NCBI RefSeq assembly: GCF_008369115.1
Contig: NZ_VOAZ01000006.1
Span: 17,938-81,937 of the forward strand
Direction: 5' to 3'
DNA: 64,000 nt
Source: Psychrobacter sp. ANT_WB68
GTDB lineage: Bacteria; Pseudomonadota; Gammaproteobacteria; Pseudomonadales; Moraxellaceae
Of this stretch, positions 38,245-47,130 are shown piece by piece. Position 1 is the stretch's first letter, and every line of letters starts with the position of its first letter. The position numbers and the translations under genes are program-made. Below the pieces are notes generated by a model. The model was not told where the DNA came from and ran no database searches. It saw only the letters and a program-made list of their open reading frames with translations.

Positions 38245-38377
38245 CACAGAACTCCTCTGCTTTGAGATGCCGCAGCTGCCTTAATGAAAAAACAGTTGCG
38301 GCGCTAAGCCATTGCCGTCTATCGGCGCTGGCGTGGAAAATTGTCAATAAGAGATTGAATAGTTACCTGATAAAAAC

Positions 38378-39424
38378 CTACAAGCCAACCATTTTGGTGA
38401 TGATCGCATAATGGTCTTCAAACATCATGGTGGCATCAAGCTCAGCCAAGGGTAGCCAAAAAGCATTGGCAGCGTCGTCGCCGCCTTTTACTTTTGGCAA
38501 ACCTTTTGGATCATTTTTAAGCTGAAAGTAAAAGGCTTGGGTAATCGTACGCCCACGCGCCGAGCGATAAGGATCATCAAAGGTATGCTGACTGTGACAA
38601 GAGCCGCGTAGTACCGGTTCAGGCACTTTAAGGCGAGTTTCTTCGCGTAGCTCGCGGATACAGGCATCAAACAAAGTTTCTTTGGGATTCAAAAAACCAC
38701 CCGGTAATGCCCACAGCCCGCGTCCCGGCATACTGCGGCGCTCAACCAGTAAAATATGCCCTGATTGTACGACTAGCGCATCAGCGGTCATAAAGGTTGG
38801 TGGATAAGGAGCAGATTCCCATTGTCTTTTATACTTATCGACAAAATCAGCTTCTTCATGCAGGTTTTGATAAGTGTCAGTCTTTTTAAAATCGTTAAGG
38901 ACCTTACGGGTTGACTCAGGGGTGCGCTCAGGCGTTGGCGTGGCGCCCATCAGATAACTGTCACGAATAGGGGTGGCGGATAAGTTATGATAATTGGGTA
39001 CAGAAATCGACGCCCAGCTTGGGAATAACGACAAATAATATGATGAGCTGTCTTTCGAATGGCCAATTAATCCAATGTCAGTTTGCAAGTCGCCAGTGAC
39101 AGATTTGACGCCCGCTTGCACATATTGTAGCCAGCGCGTGTCATTATAGAGTGCATCATCGAGCCCAACGCAGTGAATACGTGCTGCTTCTGCTGGCGAG
39201 TAGGCATTCTTTATCATCATCGCGCGTTCATCGACGCTAAACGGATTACGCAGACTGCGAGGTAGATTGGCAGAACCGATCAGCATAATGACGTTATCTG
39301 CTCGTTTTAACGCTTCATCGACCACTGCTTTATGACCACAATGAAACGGCTGGAAACGACCGATAAATACCAAATAACGATAGTGTTTATTTTTATCTGA
39401 ATGCTGCTCTGATGAATCACTCAT
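38378..39424 (-). CDS. nadM: Bifunctional NMN adenylyltransferase / Nudix hydrolase NadM
   Basis: A 348-residue two-domain protein. The N-terminal nucleotidyltransferase has GRFQPFHCGH (22-31) and SATPIRDS, and makes NAD from NMN and ATP. The C-terminal Nudix box, from Gly243 through REL REE at 257-262 with its GFLNPKET start, is intact, so it probably hydrolyses ADP-ribose or related pyrophosphates. The ATG at 39422-39424 is preferred over one eight codons upstream, which lacks any ribosome site, but neither is strong. With NadV it completes a two-step route from nicotinamide to NAD without deamidation. Confidence 0.93.
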   Translation of the reverse strand: MSDSSEQHSDKNKHYRYLVFIGRFQPFHCGHKAVVDEALKRADNVIMLIGSANLPRSLRNPFSVDERAMMIKNAYSPAEAARIHCVGLDDALYNDTRWLQYVQAGVKSVTGDLQTDIGLIGHSKDSSSYYLSLFPSWASISVPNYHNLSATPIRDSYLMGATPTPERTPESTRKVLNDFKKTDTYQNLHEEADFVDKYKRQWESAPYPPTFMTADALVVQSGHILLVERRSMPGRGLWALPGGFLNPKETLFDACIRELREETRLKVPEPVLRGSCHSQHTFDDPYRSARGRTITQAFYFQLKNDPKGLPKVKGGDDAANAFWLPLAELDATMMFEDHYAIITKMVGL

Positions 39425-39591
39425 ATACGCCACTTTCCTACTGCTCATATTTCATTGATTAAAAAAAGTAATGCCGCCAATACTGACACAGCATAGGAGT
39501 TGCTGACAAGTGCAAAGATGTTTAAGGGTGTATCATCATTGGCTATTTATCTGTATTCAAGTTTGTTCAGACAAAGAAGTATACGACTCTT

Positions 39592-40575
39592 TTAATTGGC
39601 ATGCTTATCAATCCACGCGGCGACTGTTGGCCAAATCTCTTTGGCGGCCGGGCGGCTATTCAGGATACGACTATGACTATAATCGTCTAAATCGCCATTA
39701 CTGAGTGAGTATTCGCGAAAAACGTTCGTAGAATTATCAAAGTCGTTAAAAAGCAACTGACAACCTTGAGTGGGCGAGATAAATTTGTCGCCCTTGGCGC
39801 TGATGGCATAAGTGGGTACGCTAATGGTTGGCATATACTTTCGATAATCAAAATAATCATTGCTTTCGACGCCAGTCATTTTTTTCTGCTGATTATGCTT
39901 ATCAAAAGCACTTTCTTTGACACCATTGACATCTATATCACTTTGCTTAATAAAATGACTGTGAAAGTTTTTACGCAAGTTCCATTCGTACCATTGGCTC
40001 ATGGTGTGATGGCTTTCGTTGATGGGGCCCATATTGAGTTTTTTGGCAGGTATATAGCCGAATATACGCGTAAATAGTTTAGCGGCTGTAATCTTAAAAT
40101 AGTTTTTGGGGCTTACTATCGCGCCGTAAACTTGGCAGGCAAACATACTGACGCTATTAATTTTATCGATATAATGTGGATTTTGAATGAGAAACACCGT
40201 TAAGCAAGCACCGCCGCCGCTATGAGTGACGCAGTGAAAATTGCTGAGCTTTAATTCGTTCAATAAATAATCGAAAGTGGCGGCAAAATCGTAAGTGGCG
40301 ACAGTTTCAAAATTAAATTTGTCTTTCGGTACTGAGCTTGCCCCATGCCCGCGCCATTCCATGATATAACAATGATGACCAAGTCCCGCTAAGTATTCAG
40401 CGATTCTTAAGCAGGTCTTTTTATCTGAAAAAGTGCCATGGGTTAAGAAGATATTTTGCCCTTTGTTAGCAGAGCCATCAGAGAAGCGATAGGTTTTTTC
40501 ACTATCGAATATCTCCCAAACAGCGATTTGTACGTTATCTTTGGTCGTCACTAACGTTAGATTCTCAGTCATCAT
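39592..40575 (-). CDS. Alpha/beta fold hydrolase
   Basis: A 327-residue protein. Seen: LTHGTFSDK (oxyanion region, 45-53), MEWRGHGASS (72-81) and the nucleophile elbow THSGGGA with Ser119. A late His occurs in DLDDYSHSRIL and an Asp in SAKGDKFISPT. No signal peptide. It resembles serine hydrolases annotated as lysophospholipase- or esterase-like; no firm subfamily. It may be in the same direction as the nadM operon but is upstream of it. Confidence 0.83.
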   Translation of the reverse strand: MMTENLTLVTTKDNVQIAVWEIFDSEKTYRFSDGSANKGQNIFLTHGTFSDKKTCLRIAEYLAGLGHHCYIMEWRGHGASSVPKDKFNFETVATYDFAATFDYLLNELKLSNFHCVTHSGGGACLTVFLIQNPHYIDKINSVSMFACQVYGAIVSPKNYFKITAAKLFTRIFGYIPAKKLNMGPINESHHTMSQWYEWNLRKNFHSHFIKQSDIDVNGVKESAFDKHNQQKKMTGVESNDYFDYRKYMPTISVPTYAISAKGDKFISPTQGCQLLFNDFDNSTNVFREYSLSNGDLDDYSHSRILNSRPAAKEIWPTVAAWIDKHAN

Positions 40576-40704
40576 AAAAATATTCTCTTAAACTCAGGTC
40601 ATGCTTATTCATGTATAAATATAGCGATGGATAGGTTATAGCATAACGCAAGAATCTACGCTCATGAATCTATGACGTGCACTTTATCATCATCGTATAC
40701 ACAA

Positions 40705-40743
40705 AAAAACTGCCCGTGATTGAATCCATCACGGGCAGTTTTT
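40705..40743. terminator. Intrinsic terminator after the AhpD-like gene
   Basis: AAAAACTGCCCGTGAT pairs perfectly with ATCACGGGCAGTTTTT around a 7-base loop. Confidence 0.9.
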
Positions 40744-40780
40744 GATAGTGAAGCCAATTAAGACCAAGTAACAGTAGTAT

Positions 40781-41128
40781 CTAAGCGTCTTTACTAAATT
40801 CATTAAATGAAGCAATGGCTTCGGCGGCGTACATCATTGACGGACCGCCACCCATATAGACACACATGCCCAAGGTTTCAGCGACTTCTTGTTCTGTTGC
40901 ACCAAGCTGTACTAAGGCTTTGGTATGAAAACCAATACAGGCATCGCAACGTGAGCCAACCGCTAAAGCGAGGGCAATAAGCTCTTTGGTTTTTTTATCC
41001 AGAACCCCATCAGCCGTTGCTGCTGCACCGAGCTGCGAAAAGGCTTTGGTGGTTTCAGGGATATGCTTGTGTAATTTTGCCATATTGGTCGAGACGTGTT
41101 TGGTGATGTCTTTAAATGATTTGCTCAT
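40781..41128 (-). CDS. Carboxymuconolactone decarboxylase / AhpD-like protein
   Basis: A 115-residue, all-helical protein. The redox motif CDACIGFH supplies Cys61, Cys64 and His68, the arrangement of AhpD-type alkylhydroperoxidases, and the end MGGGPSMMYAAEAI is typical of this small family (COG0599). A peroxide- or thiol-linked role is inferred; a gamma-carboxymuconolactone decarboxylase role is unlikely without other catechol-pathway genes nearby. GAGGAG gives a strong ribosome site. A terminator follows. Confidence 0.88.
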   Translation of the reverse strand: MSKSFKDITKHVSTNMAKLHKHIPETTKAFSQLGAAATADGVLDKKTKELIALALAVGSRCDACIGFHTKALVQLGATEQEVAETLGMCVYMGGGPSMMYAAEAIASFNEFSKDA

Positions 41129-41854
41129 GCAATGCTCCTCGTTAAGAAAAAATAAAACGCTGATAAATTTAAAAAGTGATTTATTGAATGTGAGTTTGAA
41201 GCAAACGTATTTTTGGGTGAAAGTAGCTACAGTTGCTTAAACATCTAGTTCAATCATTCAATAGGCTAGATAGAAATTTAAAAATTTTGTTATATTTAAT
41301 TATAATATATAAATTTATATATTAAATCAAGAGGCTTGTTAGATTTATCTGTATTAGAATTGAACGGATGCATTAATGACATTATGATTTTGACAATTCG
41401 GCTATTATTTTTGCTTACTAAGCACAAGCGCATTGATTGTTCCCATAAAGCGTAAAACGCTGCCTATGATTAAATAAGCGCTATAAACTTGATAAGTGAG
41501 TTTGTAGTCTTAATATAGAATGGACAAGAGAGGGATAGATTAGAAATAGGGCAGGCGTGAGCAACATGGACAAAGTGAATAGCTGTTCTTAATGATTGAT
41601 AGCAATGATTAGTGTCAATAACTTCTATTTATTAGGGTCGTTGTTAAATCGCAGTAGCACGGTCGGAATTATGCCTTAAGTGCGCTATAATAGCGTCAAT
41701 AACTGTTAATAAATTCGAACCATCATGACGGTTAAAGCAATAAAACGATAAGCCGAAATGATGGATACTCTCGTTTATTCCACCCTCACATGACATTGAC
41801 GACACAGTAGACGTGACCAATATAACGCTTGTGTCATAACACATAGGAAGCATT
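41129..41854. other. Gene-free region between the AhpD-like gene and nfuA
   Basis: 726 bases without a gene. It is extremely AT-rich at 41275-41330 and contains the palindrome listed separately. TATAAT at 41686-41691 could be the -10 of nfuA. A 74-residue minus-strand frame overlapping the nfuA start has no support. Confidence 0.4.
41303..41324. promoter_or_regulatory. Perfect 22-bp AT-only palindrome
   Basis: TAATATATAAA is followed directly by its reverse complement. It lies about 175 bases upstream of the AhpD-like gene. Such a palindrome can arise by chance in AT-rich DNA, so function is uncertain. Confidence 0.4.
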
Positions 41855-42538
41855 ATGAGTGAACACAATCCAACTGATACTCAAGTAGAACCTGCTGCCG
41901 ATTACGAGTCAGCGTTAGATATTGAGCAAACGGAAGCCAAAAGTAACATCACCATCACTGAAGCCGCGCAAGGTTATTTGGCAGATTTACTGGCGAAACA
42001 AGATACTGATGGTATCGGCGTGCGTATTTTCGTTGAACATCCAGGTACGCCGCGTGCCGAGTGCTGCATGGCTTATAATCAGCCGGGCGAAGAAGACAGC
42101 GCTGATTTGAAATTTACTTATGACAATTTTTCGGCATTTATTGAAGCGGCGTCAGTGCCTTATCTAGAAGATGCGGTGATTGATTATAATAAAGACCGTT
42201 TCGGTGGGCAGCTGACATTCCGTGCGCCAAACTCAAAAGTGCCAAAAGTCGGTGCCGATGCCAGTGTCGAAGAGCGTATCAACTATGTCTTGCAGTCTGA
42301 AATTAACCCAAGCTTGGCCGCGCATGGCGGTGATGTACAGCTGCTTGAATTGATTGATGAAGAAGGCGTTGGTCTGACTGCCGTATTGAAATTTGGTGGC
42401 GGTTGCCAAGGCTGTTCAGCGGTTGATATGACGTTACGTCAAGGCGTTGAAGTGCAGTTGAAACAGCAGATTCCAGAGCTGACGCAAGTGATTGATGAGA
42501 CCGATCATACTCGTACAGAAAACGCTTATTATAAATAA
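41855..42538 (+). CDS. nfuA: Fe-S biogenesis scaffold protein NfuA
   Basis: A 227-residue protein that carries and delivers 4Fe-4S clusters. The N-terminal degenerate A-type domain begins near residue 30 ([16 protein letters not shown]), and the C-terminal NifU domain has the cluster-binding Cys184 and Cys187 in [14 protein letters not shown]. An acidic 28-residue N-terminal extension is additional to E. coli NfuA (191 residues). AGGAAG precedes the ATG. A terminator follows. Confidence 0.96.
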   Translation: MSEHNPTDTQVEPAADYESALDIEQTEAKSNITITEAAQGYLADLLAKQDTDGIGVRIFVEHPGTPRAECCMAYNQPGEEDSADLKFTYDNFSAFIEAASVPYLEDAVIDYNKDRFGGQLTFRAPNSKVPKVGADASVEERINYVLQSEINPSLAAHGGDVQLLELIDEEGVGLTAVLKFGGGCQGCSAVDMTLRQGVEVQLKQQIPELTQVIDETDHTRTENAYYK

Positions 42539-42640
42539 AGGCTAAATCATTGTTATAACTTTGATGAGTATACTGATGGTTTTGTCGCTTATACACATTT
42601 GTCATTAAGAGATGAAAAATTTGCTATTCTTTTAATAAAG

Positions 42641-42670
42641 AAGCTGGGTTATGATTAACTCAGCTTTTTT
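42641..42670 (+). terminator. Intrinsic terminator after nfuA
   Basis: AAGCTGGGTTA pairs with TAACTCAGCTT (one wobble), then a T run. Confidence 0.8.
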
Positions 42671-42789
42671 TATGACCTTTTCTTTTTTATGAATGTCATT
42701 TAGCCATAGATATCTTGGTATGAATTTTTTAAAACATTTTTAATCATAAAATATTGATTTAATAATTGATGAATATATAGGAGCACATT

Positions 42790-44094
42790 ATGAGTGATGG
42801 ACAACCTTCTAAGCAAAATGCCCAGCGTCTTGAGACCTTAGCAATTCATGCCGGCTATAGCGTCGAGCCAACCACCAAAGCGGTCGCCGTGCCTATTTAT
42901 CATACCAGCTCCTATGCGTTTGATAATACCCAACATGGCGCGGATTTGTTCGATCTAAAAGTCGCTGGCAACATTTATACTCGTATCATGAACCCGACCA
43001 ACGCCGTATTAGAAGAACGTGTGGCTGCGCTTGAAGGCGGTATCGGCGCGCTTGCGGTTGCCTCTGGTATGGCTGCTATCACTTATGCCATTCAAACTAT
43101 TTGTGAAGCAGGTGATAATATCGTGGCGGTATCGACGCTATATGGCGGCACTTATAATTTATTCGCGCATGCCTTGCCGCGCCAAGGTATTGAAGTGCGC
43201 TTTTTCGATCATAAAAATCCTGAAGCGATTCGTGACTTAATCGATGATAAAACTAAGATGGTCTTTGCGGAAAGTATCGGTAACCCATTAGGTAACATTG
43301 TTGATATCCAAGCATTGAGTGATATCGCGCATGAATATGGCGTACCAGTGGTGATTGATAGTACGGTTGCGACACCTGCGTTATGCCGTCCGTTTGAATT
43401 TGGTGCTGATATCGTCATTCATTCATTGACCAAATATATGAGCGGTACTGGCACCTCAATTGGCGGTGCGATTGTTGATAGCGGAACTTTCCCTTGGGGC
43501 GATTATCCTGAGCGTTTCCCACTATTAAACACCCCAGATGAAAGCTATCATGGCGTAAACTTTGTCAAGGACGTTGGCGCAGCGGCCTTTATTGCTCGTG
43601 CTCGCGTGGCACCGCTACGTAATACGGGTGCTGCACTCAGCCCACTCAATGCCTTTAGTATTTTACAGGGTTTACAAACACTGGGTTTACGTATGGAGCG
43701 TCATGTCCAAAACGCCCAAGCCGTTGCAGAGTATTTACGTGATCATGATAAAGTCGCTTGGGTAAAATACGCGGGTTTATCAGACCATCCTGAGCATGAA
43801 CTTGCCAAAAAATACATGAAAGGGACGCCTTCTGCGATTTTAACTTTTGGGGTGAAAGGTGGACTTGAAGCAGGCGCGCGCTTTATCGATGCACTGCAAC
43901 TGATTACGCGCTTGGTCAATATTGGTGATGCCAAATCATTGGCATGTCATCCAGCGACGACTACCCATCGTCAGCTTAACGAGCAAGAGCTTGAAAATGC
44001 TGGCGTCAGTACGGATATGGTCCGTCTATCGATTGGTATTGAGCACATCGAAGATATTAAAGCTGATTTAGAGCAAGCGCTAGCAGCTGCTTAA
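42790..44094 (+). CDS. metY: O-acetylhomoserine aminocarboxypropyltransferase (MetY-type)
   Basis: A 434-residue PLP enzyme of the Cys/Met metabolism family. It forms homocysteine from O-acetylhomoserine and sulfide. Seen: the N-terminal LAIHAGYSVEPTTKAVAVPIY, YTRIMNPTNAVLEERVAALE, SGMAAI, and the PLP lysine in HSLTKYMSGTGT. The long insertion near 225-260 (FPLLNTPDESYHGVNF) separates MetY-type from cystathionine gamma-synthases. GGAG lies 7 bases before the ATG. Direct sulfhydrylation of homoserine is therefore expected in this organism. Confidence 0.94.
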   Translation: MSDGQPSKQNAQRLETLAIHAGYSVEPTTKAVAVPIYHTSSYAFDNTQHGADLFDLKVAGNIYTRIMNPTNAVLEERVAALEGGIGALAVASGMAAITYAIQTICEAGDNIVAVSTLYGGTYNLFAHALPRQGIEVRFFDHKNPEAIRDLIDDKTKMVFAESIGNPLGNIVDIQALSDIAHEYGVPVVIDSTVATPALCRPFEFGADIVIHSLTKYMSGTGTSIGGAIVDSGTFPWGDYPERFPLLNTPDESYHGVNFVKDVGAAAFIARARVAPLRNTGAALSPLNAFSILQGLQTLGLRMERHVQNAQAVAEYLRDHDKVAWVKYAGLSDHPEHELAKKYMKGTPSAILTFGVKGGLEAGARFIDALQLITRLVNIGDAKSLACHPATTTHRQLNEQELENAGVSTDMVRLSIGIEHIEDIKADLEQALAAA

Positions 44095-44132
44095 TGAAGC
44101 AATTGCTTCTTTCTGTTTTATAAATAAATACT

Positions 44133-44166
44133 AAAAAGCCCATATCTGAGTATATGGGCTTTTTTT
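44133..44166. terminator. Bidirectional intrinsic terminator
   Basis: AAAAAGCCCATAT pairs with ATATGGGCTTTTT around a 5-base loop between convergent metY and the kinase gene. Confidence 0.88.
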
Positions 44167-44210
44167 ATAAGCAATTTACAATGAAAATTTTATCTAAGAC
44201 ATTTAGATGG

Positions 44211-45230
44211 TTAAACAGTTAGTACGCGGCGCGAAATATCTTGATACTCTTGCGATGCTAGGCGTGGACCAAACTGTTGAATCACTTGCGCGGCTATTTC
44301 GCTGGCAAGTCGCCCACATTCGGGCAAGCTGTAGTGCTGTGATAAAGCGTATAAAAACGCGCCAGAATAGTTGTCACCGGCGCCATTGGTATCAATGACA
44401 TTGGCAACGGCTGGCGTAGGAATCTCATGAATCTCAATCTCTGACTCATCATTTGGCTTATGAGCGATGATGGCACCATTTGGTCCATCGGTGACGACCG
44501 CCGTTTGGCAATGCTCAAGTAAGGCACGCGCCGCTGCCTTATGTTGCTTTTTATCGGTGAATAGTTTTGCTTCTTCACTATTACAAAATATCACCGCGAC
44601 TTTATTGCCGAGCATATTTATCAGACCGTCTTTAGCAAATTTCACCACCGCTGGGTCGGCAAAACTCACCGCAATTTTTGCGCCATTAATGCCGGCTTGT
44701 TGGCGTAATTGTGTCATCGCTGGTTGAATACCTTCGGACATCGCCAGATAACCTTCTAAATATAGCCAACCTGCTTTGCTTAGTGCCTCAAAGTCGACGT
44801 TATCAGCGGTAATATCGCTTGAAGTACCAAGGAAGGTTTGCATGGTACGTTCACCGTCTTCGGTCACTGCCACCACGCATGAGCCGGTCACACCGCCTGC
44901 ATGGATTGACTGAGGTGAAGTGGCAACGCCCGCTTCGTGTAAGTCCTTTAGATAAAACTTCCCTTGCTTATCATCACCGACGCGGCAGGCATAAAAAGGT
45001 TTGCCGCCTAAGCTTGCAAAGGTATACATCGCATTGGCCGCTGAGCCGCCGCCCGCTTGTTTTGAGGGCTCAATTTCTGCCAGCTTAAAATAAGCCAATA
45101 ATTGTTGTTGCTCTTCAAGAGCTGCCAGCGTCATATTACCCTTGGTTAATTCAGTCTCTTCTAGTGCTGCATCTGACAGCAGATATTCGTGGTCAACCAA
45201 GGCATTGCCTATCGCCATCACATCGTACAT
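44211..45230 (-). CDS. PfkB family kinase, adenosine kinase-like
   Basis: A 339-residue ribokinase-fold protein. It starts MYDVMAIGNALVDHEY, has the first PfkB signature region AGGGSAANAMYTFASLGG near 59-76, and the ATP/catalytic motif DTNGAGDNYSGAFLYAL. Proteins of this exact type are annotated as adenosine kinases, phosphorylating adenosine to AMP, but related members act on other nucleosides or sugars. GGAGAG precedes the ATG. It follows rsmI (its start lies 88 bases from the rsmI stop on the same strand). Confidence 0.88.
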   Translation of the reverse strand: MYDVMAIGNALVDHEYLLSDAALEETELTKGNMTLAALEEQQQLLAYFKLAEIEPSKQAGGGSAANAMYTFASLGGKPFYACRVGDDKQGKFYLKDLHEAGVATSPQSIHAGGVTGSCVVAVTEDGERTMQTFLGTSSDITADNVDFEALSKAGWLYLEGYLAMSEGIQPAMTQLRQQAGINGAKIAVSFADPAVVKFAKDGLINMLGNKVAVIFCNSEEAKLFTDKKQHKAAARALLEHCQTAVVTDGPNGAIIAHKPNDESEIEIHEIPTPAVANVIDTNGAGDNYSGAFLYALSQHYSLPECGRLASEIAAQVIQQFGPRLASQEYQDISRRVLTV

Positions 45231-45246
45231 TATTTATCTCTCCTCA

Positions 45247-45290
45247 ATGAATTTATCAATGCTTAATTTATCAATGCTTAATTTATTCGG
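45247..45290. repeat. Short tandem repeat, 15-bp unit
   Basis: The unit TTTATCAATGCTTAA occurs twice in tandem with a partial third copy (AATTTAT), just upstream of the kinase start. Probably replication slippage. Confidence 0.75.
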
Positions 45291-45318
45291 GCTCAGCTTA
45301 TTTTTTTATAGCTAAAAA

Positions 45319-46272
45319 CTATTCTGCTTGTAACTCAAGTAAGCGTTGATAAAGCGCGTTTTTTTTGACGCCGGTGATATCAGCTGCCAAGGCAGCGGCT
45401 TTTTTAACCGATAAATCTTCTAGCAGACGTTGCAATAATTTATCATGAATACTGATGTCGTCATCGTCCTGCGCTACGTTCATCCCAGCGACCACCACCA
45501 CGATTTCACCACGTTGCTGATTGTCATCGGCTTTGACAAATTCAACCAAATCACCAATGGTACTCTTATGCACAGTTTCAAACGTTTTGGTCAATTCACG
45601 ACAAAACGTCACTTCGCGCTCCGCACCAAAGATAGTCGCCATATCTTCTAAACTGGCAATAATGCGATGCGGCGCTTCATAAAATATCAAGGTTTCGGTG
45701 CGTGAGTTAAGGGCTGTCAGCTGTTTTTGCCGACCGTGGGTTTTTGCCGGTAGAAAACCAATGAAGCTAAAGCGGTCTGAGGGTAGTCCCGCAACGGACA
45801 ATGCGGCAATGGCAGCAGAGGCGCCAATAATTGGTGACACTCGAACGCCCGCAGCGTGGGCAGCTTGTACCAATTGATAACCAGGGTCGCTAATCAGCGG
45901 CGTACCAGCATCACTAATCAGGGCAACCGAATGACCTTGCTTGATCATTTCAATGATTTTGGGTGTTTGAATGGCGCTATTATGTTCATGATACGCCCAA
46001 AGCTTATTATGACCTTTGGCTTTTGAGGCGCCATCAGCATCAGAATCTTTTGCATCGTCAGTTTTACTGGTTTTGGCCTCGGTAGTATCTTTCGTATCTT
46101 TGGTATGGATGCCAAAATGTGACAATAGCTTGCCTGAGGTGCGGGTATCTTCACAGGCGATGATAGCAACCTGTTTTAGAATATCGATTGCGTGCGGTGT
46201 CATGTCGCTCAAATTACCAATCGGCGTGGCAACAATATAAAGACAAGCTGGCATCGCGGTAGGGCTAGACAT
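45319..46272 (-). CDS. rsmI: 16S rRNA (cytidine-1402-2'-O)-methyltransferase
   Basis: A 317-residue SAM-dependent enzyme acting on the 30S P site. Seen: LYIVATPIGNLSDMT (12-25), CEDTRTSGKLL, LISDAGTPLISDPGYQLV, the GLPSDRFSFIGFLP segment and EAPHRI. A Thr/Lys/Asp-rich insertion of about 33 residues (about 57-89) lies between the ACEDTRTS region and WAYHEHN, where relatives have only a few residues. AGAGG precedes the ATG. It is divergent from yraN, as in E. coli where these genes cluster with dolP. Confidence 0.96.
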   Translation of the reverse strand: MSSPTAMPACLYIVATPIGNLSDMTPHAIDILKQVAIIACEDTRTSGKLLSHFGIHTKDTKDTTEAKTSKTDDAKDSDADGASKAKGHNKLWAYHEHNSAIQTPKIIEMIKQGHSVALISDAGTPLISDPGYQLVQAAHAAGVRVSPIIGASAAIAALSVAGLPSDRFSFIGFLPAKTHGRQKQLTALNSRTETLIFYEAPHRIIASLEDMATIFGAEREVTFCRELTKTFETVHKSTIGDLVEFVKADDNQQRGEIVVVVAGMNVAQDDDDISIHDKLLQRLLEDLSVKKAAALAADITGVKKNALYQRLLELQAE

Positions 46273-46427
46273 GAAAACCTCTGAGTATTAAAAACGAATA
46301 TTAAAAATGTATAGCGTCATGAGGGCTGATTTAAATAAAAAATCAATCAGCATAAGAACGCGAAAGTGGTTAGTTTAGCATGATGTGCTATGATAATTCT
46401 GAAATGTTCAGCTGACCAATACACGTT

Positions 46428-46889
46428 ATGGCAAATGACAAACCTTTAAGCCTTACTTCACCGACACAGCGTCAAGGCAGCTGTTTTGAGCAGCAGGCGT
46501 GTGAGTTTTTACAAGCGCAAGGCTTGATATTGGTTGCGCAAAATTGGCAGCAGCCAAAAGTGGGTGAGCTGGACTTAGTTATGGTAGAAAAAGGGCAGGC
46601 GTGGTCGACACTTATTTTTATTGAAGTGCGGCAACGGCAGCGTTCAGGATTTGGTGATGCCGCGCTTAGCGTGACGAAGAATAAGCAAAACAAAATCATT
46701 AAAGCGGCGCGCTATTTTTTGCAGCAGCATTCTGAATATAGTGAGTGCGAGTGTCGATTTGATGTGATTGCATATGATACCAATGCCCATAGAAAAAATA
46801 AAAGTGAGACAAATCATATCCATCAAGTACCACTAGAAAATACTCAAGCAGAATGGCTACAAGGCGCTTTTATAGCGTCAGCATGGTAA
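46428..46889 (+). CDS. yraN: YraN family (UPF0102) putative endonuclease
   Basis: A 153-residue protein of the UPF0102 family, with a restriction-endonuclease-like core: GSCFEQQACEFLQAQG, then GELDLVM and LIFIEVRQRQRSGFGDAA, where Asp and Glu with the following Arg form the PD-(D/E)XK-like site. The C-terminus is longer than usual (about 120 residues in relatives) and basic. It has no visible ribosome site before the ATG. The genomic context beside rsmI is conserved. Confidence 0.9.
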   Translation: MANDKPLSLTSPTQRQGSCFEQQACEFLQAQGLILVAQNWQQPKVGELDLVMVEKGQAWSTLIFIEVRQRQRSGFGDAALSVTKNKQNKIIKAARYFLQQHSEYSECECRFDVIAYDTNAHRKNKSETNHIHQVPLENTQAEWLQGAFIASAW

Positions 46890-47130
46890 TCATAGTGATA
46901 AGGTGTTTTTCAGGTCTTAATTAGTGTGGGTATTAAGTTGGTTTGAAGGTTAAGTTAAATAGTAAAATAAATGACAGCATCAAGCTACCGTTACCAAAAA
47001 CCTAACTGCCTAGCGTAAAAATTCAGTAAAGTAGCTGAACTAAAAAGTATTAATCGAAGCGAATTCAGATGATTACTATTATGAATCGCCAGCACTATTA
47101 ATCATTACATCATGTTCTAAGAGGTAAGTT

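Noticed and set aside
41644..41868. 74-residue minus-strand frame overlapping the nfuA start
   Set aside because: Overlaps the nfuA ribosome site on the other strand and has no features of a real protein.
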